Shown here: positions 10,841-24,164 of the stretch, piece by piece
Numbering within the stretch: position 1 is the stretch's first letter
Layout: each line of letters starts with the position of its first letter
Assembly: GCA_907163375.1 (NCBI GenBank)
Contig: CAJQUW010012890.1
Coordinates: 558,001 to 622,000, forward strand
From: Prostheceraeus crozeri
Taxonomy: Eukaryota > Platyhelminthes > Polycladida > Euryleptidae
Direction of reading: 5' to 3'
DNA length: 64,000 nucleotides
The notes under the pieces: generated by a model
Told to the model about the DNA's origin: nothing
Seen by the model: the letters and a program-made list of their open reading frames with translations, nothing else
The model's database searches: none
Made by a program: the position numbers and the translations under genes

Positions 10841-13780
10841 TTGTAGGTAGAGTGTCGACTCAAAAATGTCAGCATACAGTGAAAATGTTTATATCAAAAA
10901 ATTCAGTTTTTTGCGGAGATTACGTTCCTGCGGTCTAAAAAAATTTTTAAGAAGCTAAATTTTTGCAAAATATTCCTATGTTTATATACTGGCGATTTGG
11001 TACATCTATATAAGCAGCAAGAAACTTGTTGGATATCAAAGAGAATGAACATTTACTGACAGGCATCATAATTAAGCGGAAATTTATAAGCTGATTATGA
11101 AGGAAATTTCATGAACCGCATTATAATGCCAGTCTTCATAGAAAAGTCGAGATCATATTGTGTTTCTTGGCGGAAATTTCAAGTTTTTAATTCAATTTTC
11201 ATCGGCATGATTTCATGATTCACAACATTCATGTTTCATTTCTTAAATCTGAATAGTGATGTGGAGGCATTTACACATGTTGAAGTTAAATATGATCATT
11301 GTCTTTGATTATGAGATTTTGCTCTTTCAGTGGCAGGCAGTTTGTCATAGGATCACGCTAAAGAAAATGAAGCATCAAAATAATTGCAACCCATCGAATT
11401 GCTTATTCAACAAACATGACCTCTCCAAGGTTGTCATGACACGGAGGATTTATAAAATACTATTCATTCTTCTGCATTGCTGTTATGATGAGTCAGTTCC
11501 ATGGAAATTTCTTCAAAACTGCTTATCTCACATGCGGTATTGGGTCTGAACTCGAGTTCATTTAATACAATCGAAACTGCATATACACATTGGAATTTTT
11601 ATTATTGGGATTTAATTAATACTGAGTTGCTACTCCACCTAATATACAAGGTAAGACTAAAAATTATTGAGACTTTCATGAAAAAAATGAAATAACATAT
11701 CTATGGTTTAAATTTCAATCTGTCGTAGAACAGTAACGTTCTAGCAATTATCTGACAAAAGTTTGAGTCTTTCCGATTTACACATCACTTGATAATCGCC
11801 GATTATCATAGATATATAAACTTGCGTGCAGCGAGGCATTACAGACAGTCACTTTTGGAAATTGTGTCGAAAGTTTTGACCAGGTTTTACACCCAAACAC
11901 GAATTTTGTTTGGCGAAACACTTCCCATGACTTCTAAACTCCATGTGGCTATGAAACTTTTCCCGTTCGACCACTTTCCGCTAGGCAAGGATACCATCCG
12001 TGTCTGGTGAGCCCAGCGAAGCTTGCAAAACATTAAGTCGAGCAAAACCAGTGTCCACCGATGAAATGTGGCGCTCATTGGTGCGCTTCCAAGGAGAGCC
12101 ACTTTTCACTACTGGATATTGAACAATTAGCAGGAGTTTAGCATGGACTTGTTTATCCAGGAAAAGCTGCAACACTGCTGCTTGTGTTTGACCTGGGTTC
12201 CTCAAGCCTTGAACGCAATTTGCTTTGCAAAAATGGCGCCATCTCAATCAGGAATTGCTAAAGAGACATGAATGAATGAGTTTGACAGCGTTGCTAAAGA
12301 CGAGACCTGAACCGAGAACCGGTGAGAAAATAGTGAAAGATCTGTCCCCTTGTGGGTGAACCAACTCCATCTTTGATCAGCAACGAGTCCCAATTCTGCC
12401 AAAAAAACAAAGGAATTCTTAGCACGTCGAAGTGTCGATGCTGTTTGGCAGTCACCATGGCAAAGGCCAACTCACCAGTTTCAAGCTTTTTGTGATAGTC
12501 TCTTTGACTGACTCGAGTGAGAAATTACGAAAATAGAGTTAAGCGATTGGGATGTTGTTGTGGATTATTCTATCGAAAGTTTTCGTTCAATCTCTCAAAA
12601 GGAGTTCTTGATCAAGGTCCGAAAATCTCTTAGACAGTTGAGGAAATGTGATTGAATATGGTAAAGATCGTGTAGCTAAATAAATGCACCGTTCAGCTGA
12701 ATGTCTCCTTGTACCACTTTCTCACAAAATTTGATAGATTGGCGTCAAAATCTAACTAAAAGTGAAATTAACTGAAATCATTTCTGATTGAATTTACATG
12801 ATACACGCTAATTTTGATCTCTCGTTGCACTTAAAATGGTAGATTTTTTCAGAGCGTGCTCAAGAAAGGTGCATTTAATTATTTTCATCACATTCTTCAT
12901 AAATAATAAGCTTAAGCCATATCTGTCTTATAATTATCATCGAAAGAGTAAAGTCGCCAATTCAATTGATCTACAGAAACAGTCTTACTAATTTTTAGTC
13001 ACACCTTATACTTACTCTATACTTACTCTATGGGTAGAACCTTTTCTCTAGCAGCTTGCAAAGCACGCTGATTCGCTCTAAAGATTTCTACACAGCTGCA
13101 GTTGATGGGAAAGTGATGTAATGATCTTGAAAGAAATCTGGAAAATCTACTCTGTTTATCGATAATAAAAAGAAAAACGTCAAATATTTGAAAGCTTTCT
13201 AAGCACAAAGGAAGCGAGATGTGATAAGATTTATCTTTGAAAGCAGTTTGAGAAATTTACTTCCAATTGGGTTTTCAATTCACGTTGGGATTCTTTAAAG
13301 AGCAAATGATTGTTTAAATTCACTGCGTGGAAGTAGATGGTAAACAATAGACAAATGTGACTTGTTCCCTCCACTCAACAAGTCGAACTTTGAGGCATCA
13401 AATTCCCTTCTGCTTGAGTCAGATGTCACTATGCACTTTTAAATTCTACTGTGCAAGAAATTTCATTTCATTCACAAAAATTCTCATTCAACAGCACAAT
13501 GATGTTTTTCAATGGTTAATGATCTCTTCAGAAGACCAGATTAGTTATAAAGAAAAACCCAGCGCATTATTGCCTGAGACATAATCAGAGAAAGATATCC
13601 GAGGGGTTAGTGCATTGAATCTACCTAGTTAGAACGCTTTGAAGAAGCAATCTATGCATGAGTTGTGCAGCATATTTTAAGAATTTTTTGAGAATTTCAT
13701 TTTTGAATTACAAGTTTATACAAAATTTAACGATGTAAGACAAATTCGTCTATGTAGCCGAGGCTGCTTGATTGATAACT
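10841..13780. other. Unassigned intron 4 DNA
   Basis: No exon, transposon end or tandem array recognised in about 2.9 kb. Open frames at 11256, 11789, 11887 and 11981 are short and mutually overlapping. Confidence 0.4.
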
Positions 13781-15399
13781 CGATGAGTTAATTTTATACT
13801 TATATTTCGGCTGTCACAGCCCTTTTCAAAGTATAGAGTAGAAAAGATTTACAAATGGAGTACAAAAAGCTATAAAAAAAAAAAAAAAAAATCAAAATGT
13901 CCAAATATATTCCATGTATATCTATGTTGTCCCTTCATCACGCCTGTTCAGGTCAGCGTCAGTGGTTTAATTATGGTTGGGCATTCCTTAATGATGATCT
14001 ACTGCGTCTTAGCAAGTGTGACACAATTTCTATGCTGAGGCTGGCTGACACATGACAGATTGTGATGATGATGAGCTTGTTGGATGTTGTAAAAACAAGT
14101 GAGTATGTATCTTGTGCGTTGTGTGTATGTATGTGTACATAGGAGAGAAGTAAATGAACACCAATCTTAGGATTTGGGTACAATTTTTCCCCCAGTCTTT
14201 TTTTTCATAGGTTTGTTCTTCTTTTGCACGTTTTTTTTGTTTTTGGTTAGTTGTTTTTTTTTTGGTTATTGTTTTTTCGAGCGTTGATAATTGTAATAAT
14301 GATAAACATTGCGAAAATATAATTTTGAGATAGAGAGAATTTTGATATTTTACAGTATATACAAAGCCAAGTGTCGGCTGAATTTAAAATGTCGAATACA
14401 TAATATGTTGACAAAAGCGAACTATCAAGTGATAATCGAAGACACGTACGGAGATGGGGATGGCCGCTTTGTTCGACATGCTTTAAGTCTCATACCTTGC
14501 ATTTATTTGAACTAACTTTAGTACATTTCCAAAAGGCTTTATAGCTCCTTTTTCTGTCAATAATGTGAATATTTTCAATACAAATGAGCAGAGGTTTATC
14601 TTTTGATGTCTTTGTTTCTTAAAACCAAATCAAACCAAATTAAGGAAGCAAACTACTGAATATCGCAAATCATTCTATATAAACATCTCATTCAAATTTT
14701 AATAAGATTTTTAATTAAAATATAATTAAAATATTTATTTCATGTAGCTTATGATAACTGTAGATCCATCTATGCGCATGGAAAGATATCAAGGTTAGGT
14801 ATTTACATGATTTATGCCCTGAATGATCCATGCCACAGACAAGCAATACACTGATATCCGGTCATCAATTTTTTCGAATAAATGAACGCATTAATGAAAT
14901 GGACCATGGAATTCTGCGCATTAGTTGTCGATGAGATAAGATCACGTCGAACACAACGACTAGATCCAGGAAGATAGCATCAAACAAGGGCTAAGATGCA
15001 AAATATTTTACAAAATTCCAAGTCTCACATAATTCAATTATTGTCCATCCTCTTATATTATGACAATGCAGGAATCTACGATAAGTTGTAAAGCTTTGCA
15101 AAAACCAACATTTTACACAATTGACATTTTAAATTCAGAAATTTGGCTTTTTATATACCATTAATTAATTTTTAATTTTTTCAAATGGTTTAATTTGAAT
15201 GATTAAATTTGCTTAAACAGCATAATTAAAAATAACGCTAAAGCAGGCGATGCTTTTGGAATTATTGATTGATTGATCAACTTTCGTCAACACAGGCCGC
15301 GTCCGGAAAATAAATTAAATCACATCAAAATACGTACGTTTTGAGTAAAACAAGAGAAACCCAGAATTTTAGGAACCATGTAACGCGAATTCCTGTGAC
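13781..15399. other. Unassigned DNA with a poly(A) tract
   Basis: A 'tatttcggctgtcacagccc' phrase near 13804 followed by a run of about 17 A at 13875 looks like the 3' tail of a retroelement inserted in plus orientation. It recalls the 'CCTGA...CGAAA' hairpin tails of Penelope elements, but no coding portion is visible. T-rich low-complexity sequence lies at 14195-14280. The rest holds nothing I recognise. Confidence 0.35.
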
Positions 15400-15775
15400 G
15401 TTAAGGGGGCTGGCAGATGGTTCTATCCATTAGCCAGGTTTGGAAGGCATTGGTTGAGCGTGGCTGAGTCTCGGGTTATCTACCTGTTTCTCACTTTAAA
15501 AGGTCATCAGTGCTCGGGTCAGAAGTCGACAGTTACCTCCTCGTGGTCCCCCCCCCCCGGATAACGCTAACAACTGCGGCTCGATGGTGAGTGGAGGGCG
15601 GCAGTCAAATATAACTCTCCTAACCATGAAGTCGGTCAACGGCATATTTGTGTCGGACGAACCGCAACCTCAGAGTCCAACGGTTCAAGGCGGATGAGAT
15701 TTCTGAGTAGAGGTCCACTTGGTTGCGTCAGGAAGGGCATCCGGCGTAAAATGTCTGCTCCTTTATCTCAATGTT
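15400..15775 (+). repeat. RTE-like LINE 3' tail or SINE-like repeat
   Basis: The segment near 15730 reads GTCAGGAAGGGCATCCGGCG followed by TAAAA, a phrase I know from the 3' ends of RTE-type LINEs. A C9-type run lies near 15552. The same core phrase appears in the tRNA-derived SINE copies of this window. The coding part of the LINE is absent. Confidence 0.5.
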
Positions 15776-18700
15776 ATGGATCGTACCTTAAGGGAATCTT
15801 AGCTTCTATTTTATGACGGAGTGCAATCATTAAGCTTCTGTTTTAGATACTTCCCCATACATTTTATTCTATTGTTTAATTTACTATTTTTTTGAGAATA
15901 ACGCCTTAAAATAGGTACAAAATGTTTAATTGTACGACGTTTCCGAAGTCTTGGTCACGTACAAATGAACCAAATCAGGCCTTACAATCATCGGAGAGCA
16001 TATTCAAAATTTTAATGTAAATAATGTAAAATACACAGATGTCTATCACTTTTAGTCTTTCTGTGAGGAATGAGAAGATACTTAAAGAATCAAGAAATCT
16101 TATTTAACCTAGCATCTAAAAACACATTATGAAAAGTAGATTATATGGCAGTGGAAAAGTCTATGTACAAGGGAAATAGCTATCTTCTCGAGAGAAGAAA
16201 TAATTTCATTAACTTTTCCTCCCGCAGCTATGTTGCACAGCGAGGGATGGACAGATAGCTAAGGGAGGAAACGTTCATTTCCTCTCGAAAGAATGTAGCT
16301 TTTCATTTTGTGATTTATAGATGTCTATTGTTCATAAAATTGATGGTTGTATCACAAAATCTATGAATGAGCACGTCAAGGGACTGTATCGATATCTTGA
16401 TAGTCTCTGGCTAATCATAACTTGTTTATACACTTCTATGATTTTTCATTGGAAAAGTTAGCTGCGGGAGGCAAAGTTAACTTTCTGATCCCGTTGGACT
16501 GAAGAGTTGATTTTTCCTCCCGGCAGTTTACATTGGAGAGATATTTTTTCACATCCACACAAAATGAAAGGTAATTGATGATAGCATTTCAAGCACCGCA
16601 TCGCATTGAGAGTAAAATTAGTCATCCTTCTTATCATAGTTTCGTGATCCTCTTTGTATCTGAAGAAATAATTTTTATTTCGAAAAAAGATTAAATATAA
16701 GATCATTTAACTTCGTTAGAAACACGGATATTTTGTCCCCGTGAAGTAAACTGGGCGTGACTATCTTGGATGTAAACTTTCAGCGATCATTCATTGGAGC
16801 TCGCACAGTGGGAGTTATCAGGAAGGGAAACAGTCTGACATTGAGAACGGCCGAAATTGATAGAAACTATTGATCAGTGATTCATAACCTTGTCTTAACT
16901 TCGTCTGAGTCTGAAAATACAAGCCAGGGTCCCTTCTCGCCCTTCTTCATGGTTTGGAGGAAGCATCGAATTTCCTTCATTGAAAAACACGTCAGGATGT
17001 ACTTTCCTAGTATTGGTGAGAATCTTAGTGGAGAAGTATTCAATTGTTATCTCATAAAAGGTGACAAATATGGCATGCAGGTGTCAATGTTTGGACTTTC
17101 ACAGCCAAACAGATTAAGGCGGGATTTATTTACATCAATTCAGTCTGAGGTCACATGCGTGTCAACAATCACAAACTCAATGGAATAACATCAAAGAATG
17201 AAGCTATGTGCATTGCACACCCATACGGACTCTATGGCCTGTACAAGCGTCGCAAATATCAAAGACTGCATTTTGATCTGCTAGAGATACGTAAGGATAT
17301 TTCTCCCTGACTGCCGGTGTTCATTCTAACATAGATCATCAACGTCGTCTAGATCAGTTGCGTAAAGGTTATATCATGCTTAAATCTAGTTTAGCAGGTC
17401 TCAACAGGGACATCTGCCTGCAAACATGCCGAGGGCGAAGCCCGAGTGACAAATTTAATTAATGCTTTAGACACGGAGATAATTATAGTGACGTAGATGT
17501 TTAAAACATGGAGTTTCAACATGTGCAGTTCAATATGTATTAGATTGGATGCAATTCGTGATATAGAATCCTTCATGGGATATCCATGAAAAGCATAATT
17601 TGAGAAACGTTGCTGCCCGCACTGTATGCTCTCAGGGTGTATTACAGAATCAGTCCTAGATTTTCCCTGAGTTGTCCCTGAATTTTCCATGTTTTCCAGA
17701 CATCAGCGCAAGAATATCTCTATTCGCAATCGCTCGCTGAGCCGATGAAAACCTGCAAATTTTGTTTTCCAGCTCAATCAAGTTTACAGGGTAACTCTAG
17801 CACAACATTTCTTCAACAAAGAGAAAAGTCACAGTGTACTAAATCTGTTAGTCTCAGAAGCCTCTCCAAAAGACTTCCACGACGGCCAACCCAACGTTTG
17901 GGGTAATTGCTGCAAAGTAATTTATGATGAATCGGTATTGTGGTATGGAGCTTCGTCCTGCATTAAGAATCCCTTTTCTTTTGAGATAATCGGCACATAG
18001 ACAGCGTCGAATTTTTTTGCTATTCATAGAACTTCTCGAACGAAATACCGCTCAGTTACGCCTCATTATGAAATAGCCTACCTGCCCAAAACTCTTAGAC
18101 CGCGCTGGTTTATGGACTTTGTTTGAAGACGATGTTTGCTGAAGTCAGGCCGCTCCGCTAAAACATCTTTCCAGACGTTCAACCACTCCACATGAAATTC
18201 TTCACAATAAAGACGCGTTCTCGCAACGCGTGTCGTCGTGACATTATTAGTAGAAAGTAATAGAGTTTCAGATAAATATCACATAAGATTTGAAAGGAAA
18301 ATTTTTGAATTTGTGAGATTTGTTAGCGAAATATATAGCATTTCTATCATCTGAAATTAATCTCATTCTGAAATTAGTTTGGCAGTTATAATCAACTCAG
18401 ATTTTTCGAAATTCCCTGACATTTTTCCCGGTTTTCCATGTTTTCCCTGACTATCTTCAATTTCCCTGAGTTTTCGCTGTTTTCCAGGTCGTTATACACA
18501 CTATGGGTCTGTAATACTGGTTGTCTGGATCCAACCTATTTGACTAAATTATTTCAGGTAATTAAATTTCAACTTCAATATCCGACCTCACCGATAGAGA
18601 TTGCACGAACTATCATTATTCTCTAAATTGGCAAATCTAAAAAAAACAACTAAGAAATATTATAACAACTTTGATGACTGGAGTCGGCCAAAAACAGCAT

Positions 18701-19340
18701 AAACAAGCGTCCCAACCCCACCCACGTTCGCTTCTGAGTTCAGACTTGGTACAGAGAATCATTTACCTGCTTAAATAACTATTTCGATCAATTGTTCCGT
18801 CCTCGGCTTGAAATCAATCCTAACACACGTAGCGTTCTCGTGAACGATGCGCTCAGATCACAGATCCATGACGTATTGTTACATCAAACTTTTACTAACA
18901 TGTGTAAATTTATGTAGAAATGTGTTGGAGCATATTCATGAGATGGAGAGACACCTACACAAGAATTCAGCATCACATTACCAAGTTTGCACCTGAAATT
19001 GTAAACTAACAAATGCCACATCGTCTTGCCTCAGGGCTAACATGTTGAAGACTACCAAGTTACAAGTTACTGACATGTTGTACAACCATTTCGTCATTTG
19101 GGAATTGCTTCATGGAAAATTAGGCTATGGCAAATACCAAGAGAAATAATGTCACGTTCAGCTCAATCTGTAATGTCAAGAGCAAATAAACAGATGGGAA
19201 GCAAATCTCTATGTGGCATGATTATCAACACACCGCCATAACTGTGAATCTCTCTGAGGGTGTTTCACGGCTCAATTCTTCAATGATACAGGAGAAAAAG
19301 AGGACTTACACATAAGGCTGATTTTTACGATTCTTACGTC
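15776..19340. other. Unassigned intron 4 DNA
   Basis: Weak features only. A short inverted repeat around GCGGGAGG/CCTCCCGC lies near 16210 and 16465. Two stretches near 17640-17700 and 18410-18490 repeat 'ttttccctga' and 'ttttccatgttttcc' phrases. No exon or full element was recognised. Confidence 0.35.
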
Positions 19341-19344
19341 GAAG

Positions 19345-19665
19345 ATGAATCCTTGGGATCGTTCGTCAGACCTTCCTACCCCTACACTTCGGATGTCCTT
19401 ACCTGCATGCTGACTTCCAATGCGTGTGGGCGGTGTCGAGTCTAGATCCTAGGGATCATTAGTCACACCTTCTGCCTCCACCACGGATGTCTTCCTTCCC
19501 TCCCTGCCGACTTCCAATTATGTTTATGGGCGGTGTCGATCCTGGATCTTTGGGATCGTTAGTCAGACATTCATACCCCTACACCACGGATGTCCTTTCA
19601 GCCTGCCTGCTTGCCGACTTCCAATGATGCTTGTGGGCGGTGTCGATCGTGGATCCTTGAAATCT
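19345..19665. repeat. Tandem repeat, about three ~100-bp units
   Basis: Units share 'gggatcgttagtcagac', 'cacggatgtcctt', 'gccgacttccaat' and 'gggcggtgtcga'. The anchor 'gggatc' recurs at about 19355, 19452 and 19552, a spacing of 97-100 bp, with a degenerate fourth near 19659. Its 'ggatg-cctt-ctgccgacttccaatga' core matches the interior of the window's tRNA-derived SINE, so the array probably arose by amplifying a SINE piece. Confidence 0.65.
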
Positions 19666-20316
19666 TCAGTTTTCCTTCATATAAATGATATTCGTAGGCG
19701 TCTTAAACATTGACCTGATTTTGAATTGACCCTTAATAAATTCATCCCAATCGAGCTCCACTTTTTCCGTATATGAGTCAGTTCGTATTTTTCATGTGTT
19801 CAAGAAAATGAAGTCAAACTTGCGTTGCTTCTAAATCGTATTATTGTCGGCGTCTTTGAATGAATTGGTTGCTAAGTTCCGAGGATTTATGAAAGCAAGT
19901 AAAACAGCGTCATGATATGGTTGGAATTTGATTCCATCAAATTCTTTATGATTATCTTTTTCCAGATAACGTCGCTATTAATATTCGGAGACAATGAATC
20001 GAGTCAATACCTAGTATGAAGAATGGAATGCAAATATCTGTCAATTCCCTTTGTCACAGGCGGTACTTCATGTCACAATATGATATTTCTCATATTTCCT
20101 TTACTACTCACAAAATAATATATTCCTTTCACCATCGACCTGGCCTTGTATATACAATCATTTTGAGAACCGAAATGCAGCCAAAACTCTGATGAGGAAT
20201 TGATATAATCGGAAGTGATTGGTTGAATTTTTAAACTGTCATTCGCAAAATGGCGAAATCTGAGCAGCTCACAAGCTAGCAAAGCCGGTGAGAAATACAA
20301 TACACCATCACAATCT

Positions 20317-22069
20317 CTATGGCATAGACTGATAGATATCCATGACTATTGACGACAAATGCCAGAGAAACTGACATTTCCAGACATTTGCCCTTTTTGC
20401 TTGCGTCAAATTGCAGTTAAATTTGACAAAAAGAAAGCGATTGACATTAATATAATACCACTTTCAATAGATGGCAAAAGAGCAGATTTAGCACACCAGT
20501 ATATTCTGGAACTAAAAATAGTGAAATTCTTACAGTTTCATTTCAATGAGGTTATCATGCACGAAAATCTACTAATCGGTGTAATTACTGCAGCAGACCT
20601 TGACAATTTCATGGTGACCTTGAGTCAAGAGTTCATGGAAAGTGCCATTACTTTCATGCGAAAATCGATTCTTTTGTCAATTGAACTGCGATTTGACGAA
20701 AAGAAAATGAGTGTATACATTAACACTATAGTCTGGCAGTCAGAACGAATTTCTGCAGGGAACGAGGCCGAAAGTAAGACTTTCACAGAATGATGTACAC
20801 CCTATGCTTACTACGAATCTGCGAGTCTGCCGAGTTCTAGTGAGCTCCTATTCATGTAAAACAAGATCAAAGAAGAACTCATCAATGGGACGCAGATTGC
20901 AGTTCATGGTCAAAATGAAATTTTATATGTTTTCTCCGATTAAGCGAAGAGCACTGAGACCGGAGTCAATTTCTGGCATGGAATGTCATCAAGTCATTTA
21001 CTTTCATGTTCATGCACCCCTGTCTATAAAGATAAACGCATTTAAAACTTGGTGAGCCTCTTTATGTCGGCAAGCACAAACAGTTTGAGCAACTTTATCC
21101 ACATTCAACCACATTCTCACATACATAGTGAGGTCAAATACCGAGTGTTAGAGTGCTGGTGTTGAGTTGAACACCGGCGTTGACACCCAACACTTGTCTT
21201 GACGCTGGTGTTGACATCTGAACATTGGTGTTGACACTCAGGGCGAGTGTCGAAACTGTGGATTTCTATGGTGGAAAGTTTTTGATCTAGATTTCGAGAT
21301 AACAGTGACCACTCATCAGGGTTAAGCGCAGATCATGTCGGGATGATATCAATTCGATGCGTTGTAATTGTTGAGATTCGCTTTGCTAGTGCCTTCAACA
21401 GTCTTGACAGCAAGATTGACTGGCCAGCGCTTAGCGCCAGTGTTCAACCACCTGCATTGAGCGTTGACAGTTGATTTCACGGTTACACAACACTGAATAT
21501 GACAGCACGGCACCTGTGCTGAGCGTCAACACTCGATGAATATAGGCGTTTAACATTGAAGTTCAGAGCTGAGCGCCAGTGTTCAGCCCAGCGCTGCTAA
21601 TCAACACTCAGCTTGGCGCTCAGCGCTGGTGTTAACACTTGAAGCTCAACACCAGCACTCTAACACTCAGTATTTGACCTCACACATTGCCGATCAGAAG
21701 CAAGATAATAGCAGTTGTACACCATGGGAAATGACCTGAAGACATTCCATGTCAAAACTTATGACTCTGGGCTTAGTACTTTTCGCTTAATCGGAGAAAA
21801 CAGAAAAATTCATTATAGCCGAAAGTTTCAATCTGCGTCCCATTGGATTTACATGTGTATTTCTTTGATCCTTCTGACAAGAGGAGGAACTCAGTTGAAC
21901 CCGGCAGACTCGCAGATTCGTAGTAGGCAAAAGATCGTGTAGGCACAGATGTCATTCTGTGATAGTCTCATTTTTGGCCTCGTTCCCTGCAGACACTCGT
22001 TCTGGCTGCCGGACTACTATTTCTACCAACACTATTTCTATGACACAGACTGATAGATATCCATGACCA
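20317..22069. mobile_element. Composite palindromic element bounded by 32-bp direct repeats
   Basis: Long inverted arms lie at about 20732-21180 and 21640-22020. Their outer tips read TAGTCTGGCAG and CTGCCGGACTA, and both contain 'ctgcagggaacgaggccgaaa' and 'gtgaggtcaaata'. The centre (21150-21660) is packed with GTGTTGAC/GTCAACAC words. A second, smaller palindrome lies to the left (about 20380-20715, words around GCGTCAAATTGCAGTTAA), covered by a 144-codon open frame with no known motif. The whole is flanked by a 32-base direct repeat, 20317-20348 and 22038-22069, with 29 of 32 bases identical. Relatives: 36001-37177 and 39690-40945. Confidence 0.65.
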
Positions 22070-22825
22070 CAGAAGTAAATTGTTTATTAGAATGGAAATA
22101 GATTCAAGGTCGCAGCACAGCCGGTGGAACTACGTTGGGGCATGAATAACTAATGGAAAGAGTGAGTGATTCCAACCCAATCATGCAGTGGTTGACAAGC
22201 GCTTCTCAGTGAAAACGTGTGCGAATGTTGTGCTATTATCGTGTATTACATGAAGCTATATTTCCGTTCTAGAGATTTAATTGTTATCTAGTTCTATGTC
22301 CATGACTATTGCAGCAATACGCCGCCCTGTATGTGTTATATCACTTGGAAACTTTCATGCAAAAATCCGAACTTGGAATTCGAAGAATCCTTATTTAACT
22401 GTAAATGAAACTTGTCTTCGGAATTCGATGAAGAATCCAATGAGCTGCATCAGAACGTGACGTTTTAAACTTGTGAGTTCTTTAATCTTTGCTGAGTGGA
22501 AATATTTCAATCGATACACACGTGTTCAAATACTTTCTCTCTCTTTGCCAGAATTGGTGACATCGGCAAACCTGATTACCAACATCGTTCAATTTTATAG
22601 CATTATCGTCGATTCATTATCAAGATGACTTCGATTGAAATCTAAAGCATTCATCCTTTGACGATATTCGATATCTATGCACTGTATTTCTTTGACAATT
22701 ACACATGCAGTGCATCTGCCAAGTCTATGAGCATTCAACAGAATGATGTCTATTCCATAGAAGAAATCCGAACAAAATAAACATCTACTTGAAATCTTGA
22801 CGACAAATTGCCGAACTACACTGAG
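22070..22825. other. Unassigned intron 4 DNA
   Basis: No recognisable feature. Confidence 0.4.
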
Positions 22826-23347
22826 TCATCCTGTTTCACTTTGCAATGCACGGAAGACATTTTCAGGTAGAAAGCCCGCTGTAGATTTTGTAGCAAATAA
22901 TAAAACCAAAAAAGCGCTTTTCATAATTAACTGTTGTGAAATCATGTCCAACGCCTTTCTGTAGGAGCATCCTACCGTCATCAGGGAAATAATCTTGATA
23001 TATACAGGTGAAGGTGAAAAAACAAAAAAGGGGCGTTCGAGAACAGAAAGAAAAAATGAAGAGCCGCACTGGAAAAGTTGCTTATTCAAAATTGGAGACC
23101 TCGTCTTTACGAAGAGGGCCTCCACAATGCGCACAAATGAAGTCCTATAAAGGACAGCGACATTGCTCATGATGCTTCGTCTGTTGCAGTCATTGCATTC
23201 AAGTATGTAGTCAAAGATGGGACCAGGTCTTGATACATGTTCTTGAAATTTTCTACCCAGATGTCGTGTTGCCTCACCGATGTATGTGGTAGACTGATCA
23301 TCAGTGCGCATAAATTCATAAAATACCGATGAGACTCTTGGAATCAT
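22826..23347 (-). pseudogene. Penelope-like element GIY-YIG endonuclease remnant with 3' tail
   Basis: Minus-strand frame reading as the C-terminal endonuclease of a Penelope-like retroelement. It has TTYIGEATRHLGRKFQEH (the YIG motif, then the conserved arginine and EH), CNDCNRR, and FVRIVEALFVKTRSPILNKQ, which carries the expected glutamate and asparagine. Downstream (about 22990-22930) lies CCTGATGACGG...AGAAAGGCGTTGGACATG, the kind of tail found at Penelope 3' ends. The reverse transcriptase part is missing. In the intact element this domain nicks target DNA for reverse transcription. Confidence 0.75.
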
Positions 23348-24120
23348 GTACTCCGAAAAGCAAAGTCTTTATGATTCACTGTTAGTTAATTATGAAAAAT
23401 GTGCAGAAGGTGGAAAGAAAAGAGATCTACGTGTATCAACAGGATCTCATCTATACATGCAGCAAAAATGATGTGCATGTATTGACAAATGAATCTTTTC
23501 GTTAATGATGAATGAGAGCTCAGCACACATTGGTCATAATCGGGTGATCTGGTAGGATCCAATGCGGTGTTTCCCTGCTTGGAGACGCAGTTGGAAACCT
23601 CATCCTGCGATCAGACATATTTGCTTAAAGTCTCATTTTTTCAGATTACATTAGTGAAAACGAGCTTTCACATAGCATCTCACGTTGAGAAATTACAACG
23701 CTTGTCGTTGGAAGGAATAATTAGAGAAAAAGCTTCGTGTCTGAATTTCTGCTAGAGCGTGTGAAATTTACACTTATTTCAACAACAGGGAAACATCAGG
23801 AATAATTTCTCATACGGACAAGTAAGCCTAAATATTCATGTCTTCAAAACTCTTCGCTTATATATTTAAATGAAATGCAGAAGCTGTTATGGAAGGCATG
23901 TAACACCTTGTGACCTAGTGAGCCTGCCGACTGCAACAACTTAACGAATGAAAAATAAATAAGGAGGTCTTCATTCGAAATGAATAGTGGAACTAACTGT
24001 GACGGAAATGGAAATCATACAGAAAATCATCATAGTTAGACGTTTGGGGAGAGATTGATCGATAGATGATTCACCGCAAAAACATCATGTGACTAAATCA
24101 ATTCTTATGAAAATTTCCTG
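23348..24120. other. Unassigned intron 4 DNA
   Basis: Nothing recognised. Confidence 0.4.
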
Positions 24121-24164
24121 CCTATCCTAAAACGGTGTGTGAATAGCCGTCCGCTGGAGAGCTG

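Noticed and set aside
20359..20793. A 144-codon frame as a possible small gene
   Set aside because: It covers a small palindrome and runs into the inverted arm of a repeat family; the related copy at 39.7 kb is not open.
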